NCBI GenBank assembly: GCA_004322045.1
Contig: SCRN01000036.1
Coordinates: forward strand, 1 to 64,000
Length of the DNA: 64,000 nucleotides
Origin: Paraburkholderia sp.
Lineage (GTDB): Bacteria > Pseudomonadota > Gammaproteobacteria > Burkholderiales > Burkholderiaceae
Reading direction: 5' to 3'
The translations under genes were made by a program, and so were the position numbers. The notes beneath the pieces were generated by a model. The model made no database searches and was not told the DNA's origin. It worked only from the letters and a program-made list of their open reading frames with translations. Of this stretch, positions 1 to 8,693 are shown one piece after another (position 1 is the stretch's first letter; every line of letters starts with the position of its first letter).

Positions 1-1
1 C

Positions 2-319
2 GCCGTACTGGCGATCGTCGCCGTCAGTGTGCTGGCGTCGATGTGGGCCGCGTCATTCTTCCTCTACGCCAGCCTGCGGTGGAATCCGCTGCATGCCGGT
101 CTATGGGGCTGGCCAGATGCTTTACTCGCGTGCCTGCACGGTCAGATGCCGAACGCCGGACGGCGTCTGGCTGGTGCGGCGCTGCTGGGCGTGCTGACTA
201 CGGTGGGCGGTCCGGCGATTGGCTTGTACACCCTGTGGGAAAGTACCGGACGGCGGCGCCTATATGGCAGTGCCCGTTTCGCCAGCGAAGCGGAAATCCG
301 CGCGGCGGGGTTGCTATGA
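2..319 (+). CDS. VirD4/TraG coupling protein, N-terminal membrane part (5' end outside window)
   Basis: The frame is open from the window edge, so the start lies upstream. Two hydrophobic segments are visible (about residues 1-25 and 55-75 of the visible part), followed by the motif GSARFASEAEIRAAGL. That motif precedes the ATPase domain in TraG/VirD4 coupling proteins. Here the frame stops at a TGA that overlaps the ATG of the next gene (ATGA), so the membrane anchor and the ATPase are separate reading frames. In the family the two parts form one inner-membrane protein that links the relaxosome to the type IV secretion channel. A true two-gene arrangement and an old single-base indel are both possible. 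Confidence 0.7.
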   Translation, partial: AVLAIVAVSVLASMWAASFFLYASLRWNPLHAGLWGWPDALLACLHGQMPNAGRRLAGAALLGVLTTVGGPAIGLYTLWESTGRRRLYGSARFASEAEIRAAGLL

Positions 320-2052
320 ACACGCCAACCAACATCAAGGCACCGGCCTTAGTCGTTGGTGTCTGGCGCGGGCGCTATCTGCGGTTTTACGGTCAGCAAT
401 TCGTGCTGCTGGCCGCCCCCGCGCGCTCAGGCAAGGGCGTCGGCATCGTGATCCCGAATCTTTTGACCTACCCCGATTCGGTCGTCGTGCTCGACATCAA
501 GCGCGAAAACTATGCGCTAACCTCGGGGTTCCGCCGCGCGCACGGTCAGGATGTCTATCTGTTCGACCCGTTCGCGGAGGATGCCCGAACCCACCGGTAT
601 AACCCGCTGTTGGCGATCTCGGACGGGCTCTTTCGCGTGGGTGACATCCTCGCTATCGGCTACGCGCTGTATCCGGCCGGCGGCCATGATGATTTCTGGA
701 AGGATCAGGCGCGCAACCTTTTTCTCGGCATCGCGCTCTTGCTCTGCGAGTGGCGCGACGCGCGAAGGGCTGGCAAGGGCGCGTCGATACCCGACTATCC
801 CGTCACCATAGGTGAGGTGCTGCGGCAGTCGTCGGGCAATGGCATGCCGGTGAAATCGTATCTGCAGCGCGCGCTGGTCCAGCATCGCGGGCTGCTGAGC
901 GGGTCCTGCGTCGATGCGCTCAATCGCTTCCTGTCGAACGACGACAAGGTGCTGGCGAGCATTCTCGCGACATTCCACGCACCGCTCACGATCTGGGCAA
1001 ACCCGATCGTCGATGCGGCAACCAGCGCCAACGACTTTGACTTGCGCGACGTGCGCCGGCGGCAGATGTCGATCTATGTCGGGATCACGCCGGACCACCT
1101 GTCCGAGGCGGCACTCGTTGTCAATCTGCTGTTCTCACAGCTCGTCAACCTGAACACGAAGCAGTTGCCCGAAGCGGATCCAACGCTGCGTTTTCAGTGT
1201 TTGCTGCTGCTCGATGAAATGACGGCGATCGGCAAGATCCATATCATCGCCCGCGCGGTTGCCTACATGGCCGGCTACAACCTGCGGCTGCTTTCCATTG
1301 TTCAATCGATCGCACAGTTGGAATCTGTCTACGGTCGGGCCGATGCACGTACGTTCATTACGAACCACGCGATGCAGATCCTTTACGCGCCTCGTGAGCA
1401 GAAGGACGCGAACGACTACTCGGAGATGCTCGGGACGTTCACCGAACAGTCGCGAAGCGTCAGCCGCCCAAGTGCGATGTTCGGTGGCCGAGGTGGCGCG
1501 AGCGAGAGCCTGTCGGAGCAGCGTCGCCCGCTGTTGCTACCACAGGAACTGAAAGAGCTCGGGCGGGAGAAGGAAATCATCGTCCTCGAGAACACCAAGC
1601 CGATCCTGGCCGACAAGATCTGCTACTGGCGCGATGCCGAGTTCGCCTCGCGCATAGTCGCCGCGCCGTCCGTCCCGGCATTGAATCTCGCTCGCTTTAC
1701 GGCTCAGGTGGAGCGGCGCCTGCGTGAGGTGCAGCCCGAGGACGTCGATTTCGAGGGCGCATGCGACATCCATTTGCCTGCCGAGTATCTGGAAATCCTG
1801 CAGGCGTGGGATCCACGCGATTTGCCGCCGAGCCTGTCGGACCTGACTGAAGACGAGGCCACCGCGTATGTCGAGCGGCATTTCATGCTGCTCGGTGTGC
1901 CGGCGGAACGCGTCACGCGAGCGACGAGGCGGCTTTCGGTTGCGGACCTTGATGTTGCCGAGTTGCGGCCTGTCCGATCGAGCCGAGCCAAGCGCGGATC
2001 GACGTCGCGCGGCGCGTCGAACGTGGTGCCGATCGAGGGAGCACGTCAATGA
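316..2052 (+). CDS. VirD4/TraG-type conjugal coupling ATPase domain
   Basis: A 578-residue protein starting at the ATG that overlaps the upstream stop. It carries the motif pair of type IV coupling proteins: a Walker A variant APARSGKG at about residues 34-41 and a Walker B segment CLLLLDEMTAIG near residue 295. It also has the family signature VVLDIKRENYALTSGF. By family knowledge it pumps the relaxase-DNA complex into the secretion channel at the inner membrane. The usual N-terminal anchor is missing from this frame and is encoded just upstream. The same frame is open back to position 43, but that part does not look like protein. The stop overlaps the next start (ATGA), so translation is coupled to the primase gene. 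Confidence 0.9.
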   Translation: MNTPTNIKAPALVVGVWRGRYLRFYGQQFVLLAAPARSGKGVGIVIPNLLTYPDSVVVLDIKRENYALTSGFRRAHGQDVYLFDPFAEDARTHRYNPLLAISDGLFRVGDILAIGYALYPAGGHDDFWKDQARNLFLGIALLLCEWRDARRAGKGASIPDYPVTIGEVLRQSSGNGMPVKSYLQRALVQHRGLLSGSCVDALNRFLSNDDKVLASILATFHAPLTIWANPIVDAATSANDFDLRDVRRRQMSIYVGITPDHLSEAALVVNLLFSQLVNLNTKQLPEADPTLRFQCLLLLDEMTAIGKIHIIARAVAYMAGYNLRLLSIVQSIAQLESVYGRADARTFITNHAMQILYAPREQKDANDYSEMLGTFTEQSRSVSRPSAMFGGRGGASESLSEQRRPLLLPQELKELGREKEIIVLENTKPILADKICYWRDAEFASRIVAAPSVPALNLARFTAQVERRLREVQPEDVDFEGACDIHLPAEYLEILQAWDPRDLPPSLSDLTEDEATAYVERHFMLLGVPAERVTRATRRLSVADLDVAELRPVRSSRAKRGSTSRGASNVVPIEGARQ

Positions 2053-3890
2053 GCCAGCCCTACGTGGACGAGACGGCGCGCGTGCGTGCTGCGCTGGCGG
2101 TGATCCCCGCAGACGACTATGGAACATGGGTCGACATGGCCTTTGCGCTCAAGAGCGGGTTGGGCGATGCCGGCTTTGAGATTTGGGACGAGTGGAGCCG
2201 TACCGCCGCCAACTATAACGAGCGCGCCGCCCGCACGACCTGGCGATCGGCGAAGCAGACGGGCGGCAAGACGCTCGCGTCGCTCTTTTGGCTGGCTCGG
2301 CAGCACGGCTTCGAGCTCAAACGCTCGGCGTATCCGGATCGGATGGCGACCGCACTGGCGCCGCGCCCCGACGTGCTCGAGCAGCGTTCGCGCGAAGAAG
2401 CGCGCCAGCGAGCCCGTCATGCGGCGGTGGCTCGCGAGGCCCAAGCGATCTGGGAGTGGGCGCGGCCGGTCGGTCCTGAACATCCCTATCTCGTGCGCAA
2501 GCACCTTGAGCCGGTGCCGACACTACGCGAGCTTGAAGCCCCCGAATTGCATGCGCTACTGGGCTATGTCCCAGCGAGCGAAGCGTGGCCGCTTACCGGA
2601 CGCGTGCTCGTCGTGCCGTTCTGGATCGGCGAGGCCATGTCGACGCTCGAGCTCATCGACGAGTACGGGCGCAAGTCATCGCTGGCCGGAGGGCTCAAGA
2701 AAGGCGGCTACTGGATTGCCGGGGCGCCCCCAAGCAAGGCAGAGCCCGCCAGTCCGATTCTGATCGGCGAAGGGATGGCGACGGTGCTCTCAGCGCATCG
2801 CGCGACGGGCTGGGTGGCGCTTGCGAGTCTGTCGAGCGCAACGTTGCCGCAGGTTGCGGCCATTGTGCGAGAGCGATTTCCCGATGTCGAGTTGGTGGTG
2901 CTGGGTGACCTTGGCCCAGGCGAAATCAAGGCGCGCGAGGCTGCGCAAGCGTCGCGTGCCTATCTGGCGCTGCCCGTATTCGCGAATGACGCGCGGATTG
3001 ACGACAAGGTGCCGACCGACTTCAACGACATGGCGGTGCTATCGAGCTTCTCGCGAGTGGGCGATCGTCTTCGAGAGATTGTGTATCGGCATAGCGAGCC
3101 GGTGCAGCCGGCGGCACATCTGGAAATTGGCGAGGTGCCGGGCGAACGGAGGGAGGAAGTGATGAGTAACGTGAAAGAAAAGCTGGTGACGGAAGCTCAG
3201 GAGCCTTCGCGGCGCCGCGCGTCGAAGCGCGGGGAGCCGAAGCAGGTAACGCCGCCGGAATCGCCCCCTCCGGCGGCGGCCCCAGTAACGACGGAGCCTG
3301 CTGCCACGGTGGCACCTGCCGGCGAACCTTCGGCGGCCACTGCGGTCACCTCGCGGCAATTCGCACCGACTCGCCCGCCGGTCGGCGAACCCCTGTTCGC
3401 CGTCGCGGATGTGCCGAACGAGGTCAGGGCGCTGGCCGAGCATCGTTTCGGCTCACCGCTGCGGATGGCGACGCCACGCGAGAACGGCGGACCGTACCGC
3501 GGCGAAGTCTTCAACACCGAGCACTACCTGATTCAGGAGGTTGCTACGCGCAGCGTAGTGTTCCATCCGAAGGCGCAGATGGAGTTCGTGTCGGAGCGAC
3601 TGCGATGGATGGATGAGAACGCGCGGCTGAACGGCTCGGAGTTGCAAGTCGGGTATGACGGCGACCACCCGAAAGTCTATCCGTGGGATCGTGCGCGCGA
3701 CCTGCTGGAACGTACTGTGGGGTCGCTCAAGAAATCCGCGCGGGAACTGAATTTCAGTCCGAACCTCGAGGTGATGCTCGATCAGTTGCAGACGCGATCG
3801 TGGGCTCGCATACGCGAGGCCCGTGCGGCGGCGCTTGAGCAGTCGAAGGAGCGGGCCGGGTCGCAGGATCCAAACGGGCCGGATCGGTAA
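2049..3890 (+). CDS. Plasmid-type primase with PriCT and Toprim regions
   Basis: A 613-residue protein. Residues 1-90 resemble the PriCT-2 helical module found with replicative primases. Residues about 230-320 look like a Toprim fold, with the acidic GEG motif in LIGEGMATVL near 237 and GDLGPGEIKA near 283. The usual second aspartate of the Toprim DxD is not obvious there, so catalytic competence is uncertain. An Ala/Pro-rich linker (about 385-445) leads to a conserved C-terminal domain containing YDGDHPKVYPWD. Such proteins prime complementary-strand synthesis after conjugative transfer. The ATG overlaps the coupling-protein stop. Its position between coupling protein and relaxase genes supports a transfer role. 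Confidence 0.8.
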   Translation: MSQPYVDETARVRAALAVIPADDYGTWVDMAFALKSGLGDAGFEIWDEWSRTAANYNERAARTTWRSAKQTGGKTLASLFWLARQHGFELKRSAYPDRMATALAPRPDVLEQRSREEARQRARHAAVAREAQAIWEWARPVGPEHPYLVRKHLEPVPTLRELEAPELHALLGYVPASEAWPLTGRVLVVPFWIGEAMSTLELIDEYGRKSSLAGGLKKGGYWIAGAPPSKAEPASPILIGEGMATVLSAHRATGWVALASLSSATLPQVAAIVRERFPDVELVVLGDLGPGEIKAREAAQASRAYLALPVFANDARIDDKVPTDFNDMAVLSSFSRVGDRLREIVYRHSEPVQPAAHLEIGEVPGERREEVMSNVKEKLVTEAQEPSRRRASKRGEPKQVTPPESPPPAAAPVTTEPAATVAPAGEPSAATAVTSRQFAPTRPPVGEPLFAVADVPNEVRALAEHRFGSPLRMATPRENGGPYRGEVFNTEHYLIQEVATRSVVFHPKAQMEFVSERLRWMDENARLNGSELQVGYDGDHPKVYPWDRARDLLERTVGSLKKSARELNFSPNLEVMLDQLQTRSWARIREARAAALEQSKERAGSQDPNGPDR

Positions 3891-3936
3891 CCGCCCGCGA
3901 GTCACCAATCGCGGCAAATCAGAACGGAGTCGCACA

Positions 3937-5448
3937 ATGACTGAAATCTCTTCCCCTGCCGATCCGGTCATCAACGTGATCGAGCAAGACATTTTCGGCC
4001 GCCCGAGTGTCGCAGGGCAGTCGAGTAGTGAAGGGCGTAACCATCGAATCGACGCGCAGGCGATGGATGCCCTGGCGTCCCGACGCCGTCGCGAGTTTGA
4101 TGCGGCTCGCGCACGACTACGCGACCAGGCGATCAGAGACGAAGGGCGAGGGCTAGACCCGGATTCACGCGCGGTCGCGGACGATCCGGCAGTAAACGGA
4201 GCGGCACGCGTACCCCTGGAGCAGGCGCCCGAGCGGGTGCACAAGCGCTATCTGCGCGTGGGCAACCAGTATTTTTTGAAGGATGCGCCCTATCAACTGG
4301 CATTCGAGGATCTGGGCCCCTACCTGATCACCGAGCACAATCGGCCAGACGTGGTGGAATCGATGGTCGACATGGCGGCTGCCAAGTCGTGGCGGCGCAT
4401 TCGCGTCTCGGGGCACGAAGCATTCCGCAGCGAGGTATGGTTGCAGGCTACGGTGCTCGGGATCGAGGTGAACGGCTATGAGCCGAAGGCGGCGGATCTC
4501 GCTCGCCTGGCCGATGCCCGGCAAGCGCGACTGAGCAACCGGATTGAGGCGGATGCTTCGATGGTTGCGGCCGGGACACCTGCGCGTGCCAATGAGAGCA
4601 ACGCGCCGGCGCCGGCGCCGGTGTCGGGGTCGCTCGCCGAAGCGGCGGCTGTCGCTGCTGGCGCTTCCGACGCATTGGCTTCAGGTGCCCCGTATCGGTA
4701 CCAGGCTCGAGAGCGTCCGGAAGCACGGTTGTCGGCTGCGAGTGACGAACCCGAAGCTGCACGCCGGTACACGGGGGAACTGCGAGAGCACGGTCACACG
4801 CCGTACCAGAACAATCCCGCCCGAAGCGGCTCGTACTACGTGGTATTTCGCGATACCGCGGGCACCGATCAGGTTGTCTGGGGTGTGGATCTCGAGCGCG
4901 CGGTTCAAGAGTCGCATGCCCAGCCGGGACAGCGCGTGATTCTGGAGAACCAGGGCCGGCGGCTGGTGACGGTCAAGGCGCCGATCTTCGATGATCAGGG
5001 CGTGGTGGTGGGTGAGGAAGAGAAGGACGTATACCGGAACATATGGCAGGTTGACGTTGTTGATCGGCACCGGTCGGCGGCCGCGTCCGAGGTGCGATCA
5101 GAACAGGCACCGGATGGTGCTGCGGCACCTAACGCTGCGACGCGTAGGGATAGACGTGAACAGCCACGCTCGACCGTGTCGGACGAAGACAAGGTGTTGC
5201 ATCTTGCGGTGCTGACTGGCGCTATGCGCGAACAGGGATTCAGTGCAAGGTCGATTTCGCGGGTGCGGCAGCGTGCCGAAGCCATGCTCGATGCGTTTGG
5301 CACGGAAGGCGTTTTGATACCGCGACCGCGGGTGTTTGACCCGAAGGCGCCGTCTGAACGTGAGCGCCGCGCGCGTCCAGCGCCGGACCGCTCGCGGACC
5401 CGCGAGCTCGAGCTCAAGCCTGCCGAACCGTCGCTACCGGCGCGATAA
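3937..5448 (+). CDS. LPD7-type large conjugation-associated protein
   Basis: The protein is 503 residues from the ATG at 3937; longer in-frame starts upstream would lie inside the primase gene. About residues 95-200 match the LPD7 (large polyvalent protein-associated) domain, with YLRVGNQYFLKDAPYQLAFE and repeated WRRIRVSGHEAFR-type sequence. A second region near 280-380 contains VVWGVDLERAVQ, a module often attached to relaxases or TraI-like proteins. Residues near 200-260 are low complexity and Ala/Pro-rich. In many elements these domains are fused to the relaxase; here they are a free protein encoded two genes upstream of it. A scaffold or accessory role in transfer is inferred from domain company only. 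Confidence 0.7.
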   Translation: MTEISSPADPVINVIEQDIFGRPSVAGQSSSEGRNHRIDAQAMDALASRRRREFDAARARLRDQAIRDEGRGLDPDSRAVADDPAVNGAARVPLEQAPERVHKRYLRVGNQYFLKDAPYQLAFEDLGPYLITEHNRPDVVESMVDMAAAKSWRRIRVSGHEAFRSEVWLQATVLGIEVNGYEPKAADLARLADARQARLSNRIEADASMVAAGTPARANESNAPAPAPVSGSLAEAAAVAAGASDALASGAPYRYQARERPEARLSAASDEPEAARRYTGELREHGHTPYQNNPARSGSYYVVFRDTAGTDQVVWGVDLERAVQESHAQPGQRVILENQGRRLVTVKAPIFDDQGVVVGEEEKDVYRNIWQVDVVDRHRSAAASEVRSEQAPDGAAAPNAATRRDRREQPRSTVSDEDKVLHLAVLTGAMREQGFSARSISRVRQRAEAMLDAFGTEGVLIPRPRVFDPKAPSERERRARPAPDRSRTRELELKPAEPSLPAR

Positions 5449-5462
5449 ACGGATTCCTGCGA

Positions 5463-5999
5463 ATGCGTCGCCGCGAACGATTGTGCGTCGAGCTGGCGGG
5501 AATGCGCCCGGATTGGGAGGCATGGTGCGTTCGCCGTGGGGTGACCGCCGGCGATGGCGTGCGACAGTTGATCACGGCCGCGCTGGATGCAGAAGAGAGT
5601 GGTAGCGTTGCGGCTGTCAGAACAGCGATGCAGCCGAATGCTGTCGATGAGCCGCGTACGCGTATCGAAGTCAGGTTGGCCCGCTCCGAACTTGAGGCAG
5701 TGGACAAGCGGGCTGCTGCCGCTGGCTTGAGCAGTAACCGCTGGATCGTGGCGCTCATCCGTGCGCAGTTGACGCGCGAGCCGCAGCTTGGACAAATCGA
5801 GATGAGGTTGCTGTCCGACTCGAATCAGCAGCTTGCTGCGGTCAGCCGCTGGCTCGCACCGCTTGCGCGTGACGTAGCGGCGGGACCTTCGACGCCCGAC
5901 AGGGAACCGAATATCGGGGCGGTTCGGCAACAGATCGACGCGCACCTGCGCGCCGTGGCGGCTGTAATTCGCGCCAATCTTGATCGATGGAGCCGGTGA
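5463..5999 (+). CDS. MobC-like relaxosome accessory protein
   Basis: A 178-residue basic protein lying immediately upstream of the relaxase. It contains RIEVRLARSELEAVDKRA and a helical stretch SSNRWIVALIRAQLT, a pattern typical of ribbon-helix-helix DNA-binding MobC/TraJ accessory proteins. Those proteins help open the origin of transfer and recruit the relaxase. The stop lies one base before the relaxase ATG at 6001, so the two are almost certainly co-translated. The assignment relies on size, composition, the RHH-like pattern and position rather than on a strong unique motif. Confidence 0.65.
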   Translation: MRRRERLCVELAGMRPDWEAWCVRRGVTAGDGVRQLITAALDAEESGSVAAVRTAMQPNAVDEPRTRIEVRLARSELEAVDKRAAAAGLSSNRWIVALIRAQLTREPQLGQIEMRLLSDSNQQLAAVSRWLAPLARDVAAGPSTPDREPNIGAVRQQIDAHLRAVAAVIRANLDRWSR

Positions 6000-6000
6000 T

Positions 6001-7014
6001 ATGGGTTATCCAAAGATTTACGTCGACGCCATGCTTCTGAACTGGGGCGATCGGTTGTTCCAGGAACCGTTTCGACACGCCCGCGCACAGCGGCTTTCCC
6101 GCGCTGGATTGCGCAGCAAAGCGGCGCGCATGCGCGAACAGTTGGCCCGAACGCTTCGGCGCGCCCCAGAAGTCATGGTGAAGATCACCAACAAGGCATC
6201 GAGTGCTCAGGGCATGGGCGCAGTGCGACGACACCTGCGTTATATCTCTCGCAATGGGCGGGTCGAGCTTGAAGACCAGAACGGAGACAGGATCGTAGGC
6301 GCGCAGGCGGTGCGCGATCTCGCGCGGACGTGGCAGTTGGGCGGATGGGGAATACCCGAGACCAGTCACCGTCGCGAGGTGTTCAATGTCCTTCTATCGA
6401 TGCCACCGGGAACCAACCGGCAAGCAGTGCGCGATGCTGCTCGGGATTTTGCGGCGCTCGAGTTCGGCGATGGGCGTGCGTATGTGTTCGCTGCACACGA
6501 TGACGAGGCCCATCCGCACGTGCATTTGAGCGTGCAAGTGAGGGGGCCGGATGGGCGCCGGCTCAATCCGCGCAAACAGGATTTGCGGCGCTGGCGCGAG
6601 CGATTTGCGGAACAGCTGCGCGAGCACGGTGTCGACGCAAACGCGACGCTCCGGCGCACGCGCGGCGTCACGCAACGATATCCCGGTCAGGGCGTCACGC
6701 ACATGCTCGCGCGCGGTGAAATCCCCATGTACTGGCGCGCCGTCGCAACTGAGGAAGAGCGGCAGGCGGGTTGGAAATCCCACGACGGCATATTTGCTGC
6801 ATGGCGGGAAGTGGCGCGCTCGATGGCGGCGTCGCCTGTCAGGGAAGATCGGGCTATGGCAGCCGGCATTGTGGACTTTGTGCGTGCCATGCCGGTGCAG
6901 CAGCATGTTTCCCTTCCTGAGCTTCGGCCCCAAACGGCACCGAATCGGGGAGATCCTGCCGTACCTGAGCGCGACCATCGGCATGGCGGCCCGGACTCGG
7001 GCGTCGAGCGCTGA
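6001..7014 (+). CDS. Relaxase / mobilization nuclease (His-triad type)
   Basis: A 337-residue protein starting at ATG 6001, two bases after the stop of the MobC-like gene; a TTG start at 5980 is less likely. The metal-binding motif of relaxases is clear as HDDEAHPHVHLSV at about residues 168-180. The upstream part contains VMVKITNKASSAQGM and a helical region with RHLRYISRNG, as in MOBP-like mobilization nucleases. The enzyme should nick and covalently bind the transferred strand at oriT. There is no helicase or primase fusion; the C-terminus is short and low-complexity. No oriT could be identified by eye nearby. Confidence 0.85.
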   Translation: MGYPKIYVDAMLLNWGDRLFQEPFRHARAQRLSRAGLRSKAARMREQLARTLRRAPEVMVKITNKASSAQGMGAVRRHLRYISRNGRVELEDQNGDRIVGAQAVRDLARTWQLGGWGIPETSHRREVFNVLLSMPPGTNRQAVRDAARDFAALEFGDGRAYVFAAHDDEAHPHVHLSVQVRGPDGRRLNPRKQDLRRWRERFAEQLREHGVDANATLRRTRGVTQRYPGQGVTHMLARGEIPMYWRAVATEEERQAGWKSHDGIFAAWREVARSMAASPVREDRAMAAGIVDFVRAMPVQQHVSLPELRPQTAPNRGDPAVPERDHRHGGPDSGVER

Positions 7015-7280
7015 TCCAGACGGAAACATGTACTGCGCAGATCAATGGGCCTCGGTGTCTTATCGCCCTCAAGGCGGTACGGCGCACGCGGTCGCGATGT
7101 CCTCGGCCGGGTAGTTCCTATGGCAGGGCATCCATCTTTGCTCACTGCGGATTGGCGCGCGACCGCGAGCGGCATCGCGGACATGCTGACTTCCGCACGG
7201 GCTGCGGCGAGGCGGAATATGCCGGCCTGTTCTTGCGTGCGTTCATCAGTGTTTGATGGAGGGGCTCAACCGCGAGACGT

Positions 7281-7709
7281 TCACGGATCGATGAGCCATG
7301 CAGGCGCGCCCCTGTACGTCGCAAAGAGCAGGAAAAGCAAGGCGATGACGAGAAGCGGTATGCCATAGAGCGCCACGGGGAAAAACAGCATGAGTTGGAG
7401 CGACGACACGCCGATGCCGTATACGACGTTCGTTTCGCGAACGTTTTCGTATATCAGCCTTGTGACGGCCGCGATGCCCAAGGCCACCAGGACAATTCCA
7501 CCATACGCCGGCGCGTGATGGAGTGGGGCGGTCGCCCACGCGTAATATCCCCACCAAACGAGATTGATCGCGATGGCTGCGAGCCAGAAGCCTCGCATAC
7601 TGAAAATGCTGCAGCCGAACTTGCGTCGGCAGTGGAGATTCAGCTGCTGGATTCCTTTGGCAACTACAAGCAGGATTCCCACGACGATGGCAAGTTTGAG
7701 CAAAACCAT
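7281..7709 (-). CDS. Small integral membrane protein, unknown function
   Basis: Not recognised as a named family. From the ATG at 7709 it is 142 residues, with four likely membrane helices: the N-terminal LKLAIVVGILLVVAKG, the segment WLAAIAINLVWWGYYAW, one near IVLVALGIAAVTRLIY, and a final very hydrophobic stretch. The start at 7709 is preferred because AAGGA lies about ten bases upstream; an in-frame start at 7787 would add a polar extension. It faces the end of the transfer module and is the last gene of a minus-strand group. Confidence 0.6.
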   Translation of the reverse strand: MVLLKLAIVVGILLVVAKGIQQLNLHCRRKFGCSIFSMRGFWLAAIAINLVWWGYYAWATAPLHHAPAYGGIVLVALGIAAVTRLIYENVRETNVVYGIGVSSLQLMLFFPVALYGIPLLVIALLFLLFATYRGAPAWLIDP

Positions 7710-8059
7710 GTGGTGTTCATCCTTCGATGAGAAGCGTGACTGCCGGTAATTCGGGAGGGGAGGATAACGCATCGCCGTTCGAGACAATTTTTTTCTGCCT
7801 CATATTCAATATAGCCGGTCGTGCCGTGAATGCAATGAACGGTCGCAGACTTCGCGTTATGCGATCGTAGGCGGCCGTCAAGAGTTAGTCGACGACTCTG
7901 TCGGACAGACTTCGGACTGCCGGTCCGCATCGGTATGCGGCCACATGAACGAGTGCGACGCCCTTTGCGCCGGCGCGCGGATCAGCGCGGTTGAAATGCG
8001 AGGAGCACGTGCTCGTCTGAAATCGCTGCCGCCGTTGTGCTTTCGGCAAAAAAGGGTCT
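7710..8059. other. Intergenic stretch, nothing recognised
   Basis: About 350 bases between the small membrane protein and the PAP2 phosphatase. Reading frames here are short and lack protein-like composition. An AT-rich patch around 7785-7815 could hold the promoter of the small membrane gene, but no convincing -35/-10 pair stands out. Confidence 0.4.
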
Positions 8060-8662
8060 TTATGGCCGCAACCAACCCCGACCTATCGGCCCAGCGAATA
8101 CCTTGCGGTACACTGCAATTAATGCCTGAGAGAAAACGTCGCCCCCAAGTCGCCACAGCGGTGCGCTGAGAACGTAGGTCAACCAGGCGATCATCGCCGC
8201 TCCGGCCATGTCAAACGGGAAGTGCACACCGACAAACACGCGCGCCCAGGCGATCGCGATATCGACAGCGAGGGCAAGCATGCCGAGCAGTCGCCTCCCG
8301 CTGTAGAAGAACGTAAAGGATATTGCCGAAAGCAGCGTAGCGTGATCGCTTGGAAACGACGAGTCAGGTGCGTGCGTCAAGAATGTGTGCCCCAGCCCGA
8401 TTGCGAATGGTCGAGGGTGATACCAAGCCATGCCAATCAACTGGTTGATGCCAAGTGCCACAAAGCCAACGAAAGCCGCATGAACAGCGATTCCTCGCCG
8501 ATTGTCTCCGCCTACCAGCCACATGCAGACAAGCATAATTGGAACTGCCCAGATCGCGTAGTTTGCAATGAACACGCTCGCAGCGATGAGCCAGTGCGGC
8601 GTGGCTGGCGTGGCGTTGATCTGAAGAAAAATGGCTTGATTAAATGCTTCGATTGTTTCCAT
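8060..8662 (-). CDS. PAP2-family phosphatase (undecaprenyl-diphosphatase-like)
   Basis: A 200-residue polytopic membrane protein with the three PAP2 signature regions: WYHPRPF (RP of motif 1), SFPSDHATLLSA (motif 2, catalytic His) and ARVFVGVHFPFDM (motif 3, His and Asp). Its size and motif spacing fit BcrC-type undecaprenyl pyrophosphate phosphatases, which recycle the cell-wall carrier lipid at the periplasmic face and can give bacitracin resistance. It is the first of three PAP2-like domains in the window and the only free-standing one. The MFS gene ends just upstream (8694), so the two may be co-transcribed. Substrate is inferred from the family. Confidence 0.85.
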   Translation of the reverse strand: METIEAFNQAIFLQINATPATPHWLIAASVFIANYAIWAVPIMLVCMWLVGGDNRRGIAVHAAFVGFVALGINQLIGMAWYHPRPFAIGLGHTFLTHAPDSSFPSDHATLLSAISFTFFYSGRRLLGMLALAVDIAIAWARVFVGVHFPFDMAGAAMIAWLTYVLSAPLWRLGGDVFSQALIAVYRKVFAGPIGRGWLRP

Positions 8663-8693
8663 TTCAGACTAATGTAGTGAAGATGTGGGTATG

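Noticed and set aside
310-320. Programmed -1 frameshift to fuse the two coupling-protein frames
   Set aside because: GGGGTTGCTATGA is not a canonical slippery heptamer and no downstream hairpin was evident; ATGA coupling or an indel is simpler.
517-1098. Long antisense frames under the coupling protein, and similar frames throughout
   Set aside because: They are shadows caused by high GC; composition is Arg-rich and they overlap a clearly identified gene.
3855-3875. ATCCTGC on the minus strand, similar to the nic core of RP4-type oriT
   Set aside because: It lies inside the primase coding end, has no flanking inverted repeats, and the 6-base core also occurs by chance elsewhere.
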